A stretch of 64,000 nt of DNA from Magnaporthiopsis rhizophila (Eukaryota > Ascomycota > Sordariomycetes > Magnaporthales > Magnaporthaceae): assembly GCA_003049465.1 (NCBI GenBank), contig PYSS01000096.1, positions 87,498-151,497 on the forward strand. The letters are read 5' to 3'. The translations under genes were made by a program, and so were the position numbers. Shown here in pieces: positions 56,505 to 64,000 of this stretch; position 1 is the first letter of the stretch, and each line of letters begins with the position of its first letter. Under the pieces are notes generated by a model, which made no database searches, was not told where the DNA came from, and saw only the letters and a program-made list of their open reading frames with translations.

Positions 56505-57544
56505 ATGCCGCCAGCCGAACCCCCCACGCAGTGTGTAGGACCCGGCTACCAGCCGGAAAGCCAGAAGCCGACGGCCACCGTCTCGACTGGTGTCAAGTTT
56601 GAGAATGTCACGATCCTACCGCAGACCCCGCAGCTCATCGCCCTGCTCACGTGCGTTATTCCCCTTCTTGGTCCCGCCCCCCGGCTGGAGGAAGAACTGG
56701 ATGCTGACGCGAGGAGACGTGGACGGGGAGAGTGCGTGAAAGAACAACAGCATAATCCGAGATAAGAAGACGGACCGGGGAGATTTCATCTTCTACTCAA
56801 ACAGGATTATTCGTCTGCTCGTAGAGGAGGGCCTCAACCACCTGCCCACGGTCGAGCACACCGTCATCACGCCCGTCGGCCGCTCCTACGCCGGCCTCAT
56901 GTTCCAGGGCAAGATCTGCGGCGTCTCCATCATGAGGGCCGGCGAGGCCATGGAGCAGGGCCTCCGGGACTGCTGCCGCTCCGTTAGGATCGGCAAGATC
57001 CTCATCCAGCGCGACGAGGAGACGGCCACCCCCAAGCTCTTCTACGACAAGCTTCCCGAGGACATTGCGAGCCGATGGGTGCTTCTTCTGGACCCCATGT
57101 TCGCCACAGGTCGGTCCACATCGTTCATCCCCGCCTCCTCACCCGGAGCACAGACACGACGTGCTTGATCAGACTCGACTCACAAGGCGAGGGAACCACT
57201 TGTTTAGGCGGCTCCGCGATAATGGCTGTCGACGTTCTCAAGTCCCGCGGCGTCCCTGAGGAGAGGATTCTATTTTTGAATCTAATTGCGAGCCCCGAGG
57301 GCATCGAGAACTTTGCGACCAAGTTCCCCAGCGTCAGAGTTGTGACGGCCTTTGTTGACCAGGGGCTGGACGAGAAAAAGTCCGTCTTCCCCCATCGTTG
57401 CCCCGAACATCCCCGCCCGCTCCCGTCGCCCGCTGCAGCACGCAACGCTAGAAATGCAAAACTGACGGGAAAATCCCACGCTATCGCCACAGCTACATCA
57501 TCCCTGGTCTCGGCGATTTCGGCGACAGGTTTTACACAATGTGA
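56505..57544 (+). CDS. FUR1: Uracil phosphoribosyltransferase (FUR1 / URC6 type)
   Basis: Four exons, 56505-56650, 56751-57109, 57208-57379 and 57493-57544, giving 242 aa. All introns are GT-AG (donors GTGCGT, GTCGGT, GTCCGT) and phases close. It makes UMP from uracil and PRPP, the salvage step, and in fungi with the URC pathway also the entry step of uracil degradation. Motifs: VTILPQTPQLIALLT near the start, TDRGDFIFYSNRIIRLLVEE, the PRPP-binding loop LLLDPMFATGGSA (Asp163-Gly170), and the uracil-binding end YIIPGLGDFGDRFYTM. The start MPPAEPPTQCVGPGYQP is a short flexible extension. It stands one gene away from URC1. Two of the three donors are unusual in their +3/+4 bases, but the peptide joins are exact. 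Confidence 0.95.
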
Positions 57545-57815
57545 CGGAGGAGAATCTTGGCGTCACCGCCGGGTGTTATTCGCCCTTGTTTTTCCAAAGG
57601 CGAGACCGGTCTCGTCCAGAAGTAGTCGTCGACTCATCCTTGATTACCGTCATACGCCTGAAGAGGACGAAACGGGGCAGTTTATGTTCGCGGCTATAGA
57701 TCGATCGTTTGTGAGGGAGGCGTGGTGTAAGCCGCCCCCCTGGATCCCTTGTAGTTTGCTCCGACTCGGGAAACCCTATCTCAAGTGGGAGCAAAAAGGG
57801 GACGTGTGTAGCTCC

Positions 57816-58441
57816 TCAGTCGTACTCGTCGTCGTCGTCGGCCACGATGCCGTCTCCCGTATATCTGTTCCTGTCGTCACCCTCGTCGTCTGTGTACTTG
57901 CTAGCTACTGGTTTGGGGCGGCTCGAGCTGGCGCCTGCGCCTCGAGATTCGGTGCTGGCGCCTTGGGCGACAGCGTCGGCGGCATCAACCCACTCCCCGT
58001 AAACGTCGACCGCGGCCGATAGATCTGGACGGTACGGGCGCGTCAGTGCAAGAACAGAAACAGCGGGCGCCAACAGGCGGACAGATGGGAGTGTTTTGTG
58101 TGTGGGGGAAACGTACAGTTGATGCCGCACTGGAATCTTTGACCGCAGACCTTGCACTCCAGCTGCCCTACGCCCAGCTTTTTATCGAGCTTGACATCGA
58201 CTGACTTCTCATGATTGCAGAAGAGGCAAGTAAACGTTGTTGGGAGAGGGTCCCTCTGTGCGTGAGCGTGGAGAAGGTGACTGGGTTAGTCGCCGGCTGT
58301 CTGAGGGGTTGGTTGCGCAGGCAAGGCTTTGGTGCTGCGTCGGCGCGCAGCACACAAGCGCGCACACAACCCGCGGTCCATCAGTTTGCGACTCACCTTC
58401 TTCTTCGCCTGCGGCTTGCTGGAGCTCTTGCGCTTTCCCAT
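57816..58441 (-). CDS. ELF1: Transcription elongation factor 1 homolog (ELF1)
   Basis: Three exons, 58441-58397, 58255-58117 and 58024-57816, giving 130 aa. ELF1 is a small zinc protein that travels with RNA polymerase II and helps it pass nucleosomes. The basic start MGKRKSSSKPQAKKK is the family hallmark. The zinc ribbon has two C-x2-C pairs (TFTCLFCNHEKSV and LECKVCGQRFQC). The fold closes with DVYGEWVDAADAV, and the tail is acidic (DDEGDDRNRYTG..DDDDEYD). The gene lies tail-to-tail with FUR1, 271 bp apart, and head-to-head with URC1. Confidence 0.94.
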
Positions 58442-59971
58442 GATGGATGGCAAGGGTTGCTATCCCGGATAGAGAATATTAAATCGTCGGTCGGCGACGT
58501 AAATATTGAGGCTGTCGCAATGAAGGCGAGATGGCCGTTCCGTCGCGAGTCGTCGTTGATCGATCGCAAACGGGCGAGATGGAGGCGGGCTCCCAGAACA
58601 CTGCAAATCTATTCGCCAGAGTGAAGCCCTGTGGATCCGTTTTCCCTGGAATCCTGGTTCACATTGGTGGGAGAGGTACCTTTCACCGCACCCCGACAGC
58701 CCAGAGGTACCCGTGGTGCCCTCCCTACGGGTATGCTGCGCGTAGGTTTTGTACTGGTGGAACCTGAACCCGACAATCAGCAAAAGAAATCAAGCTGTGA
58801 ACTGAATGGCATGTCGACGGATGGGCAAATCAAAGCTGCATTCCAGCGCGTCTGACCCTTGCAGGAATGCCTCAAACCCCTGGAAGCTGCTTCCGACTTA
58901 TCGCCGTCCAGTCTCATCACAGGGCCACACAGTGGAAAATCAAGGGGTCAAGCCAGCAGCTGAGCCGGCACCCAAACAATCCGTGCTACCCCATATTCAA
59001 TATTTCTTTCTGCCTGCAAAGCCAGACGGACATCCATGGCCACTCCACCTCCCGCTATCTCCATCCCCGTCGACTTAGGTGCATCTCGCTGCTTGATAAG
59101 CCTTGGCTGGACCGGCCGATGGATGCTTCGGCAGGTTCCCGGTGGGCCTTTCGTGTTGGGGACGCGGTGAGGGATTGGGAAGTTGCGTGGCTTGCGGCAT
59201 GGCGGCACCAAGCTTAACTGCAGGGTTAGATCCCAACACAAAGGGCTGCTAGGCACGGTCCCGATGGCCCGATGAGGAGTCACATGGACAACAAATGCTG
59301 GCCGCCTGGACTGTCTTTGTTTCGTTTGTGCTGTTCGAGTCGAGGCCGCGCTGGACAGGCCCAAACTGTGCGAGCTGGCAGACAGACGGTCAGTAGCCCT
59401 TATCCCTTAGTCATAGTAACCGTCCTGCACAGGCGCCTACCTAGGCCAAGGTAGGTAGGACCGCAAAGGGAAGATGCATGGCCAAACGGGAGAGACAGGT
59501 GGTCGGTCTGTCAAAAAGCATCGTCCAGGAACCCACCGCTCTTGTGTCTCGGTCTTCTCTCACCACCAACAATATCCATACTTTGCGTGCTAGCAGGCAA
59601 TTGCATCCGCTGCTGAATGCCAACTCAAAGACTTGAACTTCACACGGAGCACCGCCTGTCAGTGTCAGCCAGCCCCTCAAAGCTCCGCCTGTCGCTCCCA
59701 ACAAGCTCCCACCTTCCTCGCCTTGGCTGGCCAGCTGCAAACAGCTCCGTCCCCACAGCCCGCATTGCCTATAGCCCGCTCCATCGTCGTCCCTCGTGAC
59801 AGCCTGTGATATCGGGTATCAACAATCTAAGCTCATTTGAACGCATTCTTTCGTTGCCGGCACATCTACCTGATAGCCACCCATATAGCGCCGTCTATCT
59901 TTGTCTCCGCGAATCCCCTCATATTCCTTCCTAGCTTTGCCGAGGTAGCACACTTCGCCGATAGTATCAAC
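58442..59971. other. Divergent promoter region (ELF1 / URC1)
   Basis: 1.5 kb between two divergent starts, with no gene seen. Contains a hairpin CCTACCT-AGGCCA-AGGTAGG at 59436-59455. Confidence 0.6.
59436..59455. repeat. Inverted repeat CCTACCT-6 bp-AGGTAGG
   Basis: Perfect 7-bp arms with a 6-bp loop, about 0.5 kb upstream of URC1. Built from the same AGGTA core as the inverted repeats at 9207 and 17342. Confidence 0.65.
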
Positions 59972-62900
59972 ATGGCTGCCGATGGCTCGACCTCCGGTGC
60001 CGGCATGGACCAGGTGATGGAGGTCCTCAAGCAGATGCAGGAGGACCAGGCTCGCTTGCTTGCCGCCATCGAGCTGGGCGACCGTTCTGCCCTGCCGTCC
60101 AAGGGGATCGCCCAGCTCCCGGATGCGGCCGAGAAGGGACTCACGGCCAGCCCGCCGGGCCCGTCCGGCTTCGCCCAGACTCCGCCGCTGCTGGCCGCCG
60201 ACGCCGCCACGGAGCGTGACACCGGGTCTTCCTCGAGCCCTAAGTCCGCCTTCACGTCGCGCATCATCCTGACGTGAGCTTTGTGTGCCCTTGTCACTCT
60301 GGTCGATCCCCGTGTATACAAACCACAGACTCACACTTCTCGCCTCTCCTTGACAGCACTTACCCCAAGCAAATTGGCATCAACCCCATTCCTATGAACT
60401 GGGGAGCCAGCGATGCCGCCAAGAGAGGCCCAATCGTGGTTTCCAGGAGCCCGAGCACCATCCGGAGACGTAACGGTATGTTTGCAGTGACAGTACCGCC
60501 CGTTTTCTCTCCCAGCTGGAAAATGATAGGCCGCTAACTCCTAGAATAGCCATTGGAGGTACATACCTAATCACCCAAAAGCCCAGATGTGCTGGCTCCT
60601 TCTCGGAGGGTCACTAACATGGTAGAATTCGCTTCGAACCACAAAAGCTCATGGAGGCGGATATTCCATCTATTATGCCCTGGCTCTTGCGAGCAAGGAG
60701 CTCAAGACCGATCACAGGTCAGGCCCGCCATGTGTTCCACATTGGACGACGAAGCACCTGAGCGTTGCATAGGCAAATATCTAACTAGTAACCTCCAGGC
60801 CCGACTTCACCAACACAGAGCCGGCGGCCGAGATTGGCCCCTTCCCTCAGTGGAGCGATCCCAAAAAGATCGTAGCCATGGATCCATGGGGTCATCTTGC
60901 GCCCTTTCTATTCAAGGATATCATCTCAAACGAGAACGGTTTGTCCACCTATCAGCCTCCTGCATCGGGGATGTTTCAACCTCTGACTACGTGCTTCGGG
61001 AACACCAGTCGATATTCGGCCGACCATCGCCATCACCAAGGCCCACATGAAGGTATGCTTTTTCAAATATGAAAACGATATGTTTGTGGATTTCAGCTAA
61101 TGTGAGATGACGATGCAACCCGCAGCTCCCTGAGCTGGAAGAGAGCGTCCGTAGTGGAAGACTGTAAGACATTCATCGGCTGGCCTGGAGAAACCGCGGG
61201 CGCCACTAAAGCTTTCATGTCTTCCATTCTAGGGTCCCAGACGGGAAAGTCTGTCTCAACGCGCAGGGCGAGCTTGCCGTGACCAAGTTCGCTGTGGAGC
61301 CCGTAAGTTATGCTATACGAACGGGTCCATCCGTAACAACAAGACGAGCGCGCCCTCGGATTATGCCATCTAACGCAATTCATTCTCAGGTCTGGTACCT
61401 CCCTGGAGTTGCCGAGCGATTCGGCCTCGGTACGTATTCTAATCTCATGGACCCATCTAGAGAGGTAGAACACTGCTGCTAACATGACGCAGACGAGGGC
61501 ACCCTCAGGCGCTCCCTGTTCGAGCACACCGGCGGAAGCTACCCAGAGGCAAGTACCGGAGAGCGTTTCCGGCAGAGAATCACTGATTTCAATAGGTAGC
61601 CAGCGATGAGTGCTGACCGAACCACCTTTGCAGTTGATCACTCGTGGGGATATCAAGCTCTTTCTGCCGCCCATCGGTAAGAACGCGCACGCGGGGCCCC
61701 GCATCTCCCGCACCTTCAAGTTCCGTCTAACAGATCCTTTTGTCCGTCTCAGGTGGCCTCACTGTGTACTGCTTCGGTGACCCTGCCAAAATGTCTGACC
61801 CGAACTCCCGGTTGGCACTCCGGATCCACGACGAGGTGAGAACCGACCCTTTTCCGGAGCGCGGAGAAACAAAGAGTTTGTCTGACCTGTGATCTGGGGA
61901 ACCCGTGCGCAGTGCAACGGCAGCGATGTCTTTGGGTCCGACATCTGCACTTGCCGGCCGTATCTCATCTTCGGCATCGAGGAGGCCGTCAAGGAGGCCC
62001 AGAACGGCGGCAGCGGTGTCGTCATCTACTTCCGCAAAGAAGGTATGCAGAAATAGTCCATGACGATTTAGAAGTAAGCACAGGGCCAACGACGCTGACG
62101 TGGACACTCAATCCTACCTTAGGACGAGCATTGGGAGAGGTCACCAAGGTAAGTGGTGGTGGTGGTAATCCTGCCTGGTTACCGTTTCCCGTGATACTTG
62201 GGGGGTCGTACTAACCAGGACATAACCCCGGCTAGTACCGTATGTTGCATGACGCTGTCCTCCGTTGTTGCTGCGAAACAAACCCCGGCTTCTCCGACCG
62301 AAGAGAGATCTGGCGGGAGCCGGGCTGGTTCCAGGTGAAACAGGTTCCCCAAGGGATAGGCTGGGCGCTGACCAAAGTGCTCTCTCGACAGTCGTCTACA
62401 ATGCGCGTAAGCGCGGCGAAGACCGGGCGTCTGACTACTTCAAGCGCACCGAGAACATAGCCGGTGTGAAGGACATGCGATTCCAGGCGCTGATGCCCGA
62501 CATCCTGCACTGGCTCGGCATCACCAAGATCGACAGGATGCTGAGCATGAGCAAGTAAGTCGTATTACGGGAGCCGTGTCCCAGCCCCTGGCGCCGCTCG
62601 TGTGCCTACTCTGGGCGGCTGGCCGGCTGGACGGGCGGGAGCTAACATTCAGGAATTACACAGCATGAAACACGATGCCATCGTGGGCCAAGGGTGAGTG
62701 CATACGAAAGACCAGGTGGACGGAAAGACCCTTCCCTGCTCAACCCGAGCTGGCTGTGCTAACCCGATCTTCGTCTAGTATACCGATCCACGAGCGCGTC
62801 GAGCTGCCAGAATCCTGGATCCCCGCCGACTCTCGTGTCGAGATTGACGCAAAGATCAACGCTGGTACGACCCTTTTTTTTCGCTACCTTTCTTGGTGTC

Positions 62901-62999
62901 GCTAACACAGGTTTCTCTGTTCAAGGTTACTTTACCACCGGCCACCGCATGACGGAGGCCGAGCTCCAGTCGGTCCAGGGCAGGCTCTGGGAAGAGTAA
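59972..62999 (+). CDS. URC1: URC1, GTP-cyclohydrolase-II-like protein of uracil catabolism
   Basis: Nineteen exons model 508 aa: 59972-60273, 60357-60475, 60550-60558, 60648-60717, 60799-60938, 61009-61052, 61126-61163, 61233-61302, 61390-61429, 61493-61548, 61634-61676, 61753-61835, 61913-62042, 62123-62148, 62236-62239, 62392-62554, 62664-62693, 62779-62864 and 62926-62999. URC1 belongs to the GTP cyclohydrolase II superfamily but serves the URC route of uracil degradation, not riboflavin synthesis. The GTP_CH_N domain is seen as YPKQIGINPIPMNWG, HGGGYSIYYALALASKE, NTEPAAEIGPFPQW and IVAMDPWGHLAPFLFKD. The cyclohydrolase core keeps the zinc cysteines C339, C350, C352 (C-x10-C-x-C) and the catalytic-type Arg in FRKEGRALGEVTKY (R383). 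Exons 3 (9 nt) and 15 (4 nt) are micro-exons, and intron 10 is GC-AG. Two acceptors are AAG. Residues 1-100 are weakly conserved. Confidence 0.88.
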
Positions 63000-63317
63000 G
63001 CAACCTACCACACGACCAAACTACCTACATATACCTTACCTTTCCTGGGCATCCATCCACAAGAAGGAGTTGCTGCGAACCAATGGGCTCGGGGCTAACC
63101 ATGTGTGCAACAGCATCGACCACTGAGAGAGCAAAAGCAGGAGGGGAGGTGGCGATTCTCCGAGCGGACAAATCGGTTCCTTTTTGGGGTTCAGGAATTT
63201 TCTTGGCGTCCCTCCCCGGCGTGACATTCCGGCGGTTTTTAATGGGCTCTGTCCGGGTCAGACGAACAGATAGATGACTCCCTCCTCCTCGCAGCGTGGG
63301 TGCTCCTCCAACCAGTG

Positions 63318-63348
<31 letters not shown>

Positions 63349-64000
63349 GGCAGCAACCAGCCGAATTATCTCCACCCAATGTGAGGCTGGCACGCGGACA
63401 AAAGCGAGCAGGTCGGCTGCTGCGGATGTGCGTGCAGAAAACAACACAATTTTTCGCCTCACCGGTCTTAGGGGTCTGCCTTGGGTTGGAGGAAGCAGGA
63501 GGGTTGCAAGTGGAGGTGTGTGGCGTGTCCTGACGAGGTAGAAGAGAGTACAGATTACATTTTATTGATTCTTTGCGCTGTTGTCACTGACGTGGTACTC
63601 CCAAAACAAAATCTGATTTATCAGCTTCGCCTCGATTTCCATGTGCCCCTTTTTCCGCCCGTGCCGCCCTTCCCGTTCATTTTTTTTTTCTCGCAGCAAA
63701 AGCACAACACGCACACAGTTCCGAAATCTTCCTGCCGGACGTTTGCCACGCCCACCTGATGATTAATTGTGTGCGTGTGCGTGTGCGTGTGCAGTGCAGT
63801 GATACCCTACGGGTACGGGTAGGGCTTTCCCATGGGAAAGCGTAGACATGTACGATAGGTAGCATGCAGCATTCATCTAGGTAGGCATGCATAATGCATA
63901 GCCACAGGATGCATTACCGACGCGTTGGGCAGGAAGTGACTGGATAGACGGGATTCCAGTGAGCAACCGAGAAGAAGAAAAAGAAGAAGAAAAAAAAAAA
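63000..64000. other. Right edge, intergenic
   Basis: 1 kb after the URC1 stop with no recognisable gene. Contains an A run at 63318-63343, (GTGTGC)n near 63768-63793, a TAGGTAGG motif near 63880 and an A/G-rich end. A neighbouring gene may begin outside the window. Confidence 0.6.
63318..63343. repeat. A26 homopolymer
   Basis: Pure A run about 320 bp downstream of the URC1 stop codon. Confidence 0.9.

Noticed and set aside
1..64000. CRISPR arrays, transposons, rRNA genes, secondary-metabolite clusters
   Set aside because: No spaced direct repeats, transposase, reverse transcriptase, rRNA or PKS/NRPS signatures seen anywhere in the window.

Overview
The window is nuclear DNA of a filamentous ascomycete (Pezizomycotina, most likely Sordariomycetes). 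This rests on short spliceosomal introns (about 55-320 bp) with GTATGT/GTAAGT-type donors and CTAAC/CTGAC branch points, GC-rich coding exons, long A or T runs between genes, and best family matches to fungal housekeeping genes. It holds 20 protein genes and one tRNA gene on both strands. I see no transposon, rDNA, CRISPR array or secondary-metabolite cluster.

Left part (1-24 kb). An unknown Ser/Pro-rich coiled-coil protein; an NCBP3-like cap-binding protein; an unknown Cys-rich coiled-coil protein; a 5.2 kb stretch without a recognisable gene; an unknown basic Ser-rich protein; SRP72 of the signal recognition particle; and, facing it, a large Sec7-PH Arf exchange factor of the SYT1/EFA6 type.

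Middle (24-45 kb). The pseudo-carboxypeptidase ECM14, a microsomal glutathione transferase (MGST3 type), an X-family DNA polymerase (POL4), TFIIE-alpha (TFA1), the COPII coat subunit SEC23, a kelch-repeat membrane protein, the ITP pyrophosphatase HAM1 (30-N assembly gap in an intron) and a ZUP1/Mug105-type deubiquitinase.

Right part (45-64 kb). An intron-containing tRNA-Tyr(GTA), cytosolic seryl-tRNA synthetase in 11 exons, the small GTPase RHEB, the cohesin release factor WAPL, uracil phosphoribosyltransferase (FUR1/URC6), elongation factor ELF1, and URC1, the GTP-cyclohydrolase-II-like protein of the URC uracil-degradation route, in 19 exons. FUR1 makes UMP from uracil and is also a step of the URC route, so its position one gene away from URC1 is the most suggestive functional linkage here.

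The main curiosities are in gene structure. URC1 appears to need a 4-nt micro-exon and a 9-nt micro-exon, SES1 has a 23-nt exon, and three genes (HAM1, the ZUP1-like gene, URC1) each seem to contain one GC-AG intron with the same donor GCAAGT. All exon models were built by hand from splice signals, reading phase and family conservation. I had no transcript data.
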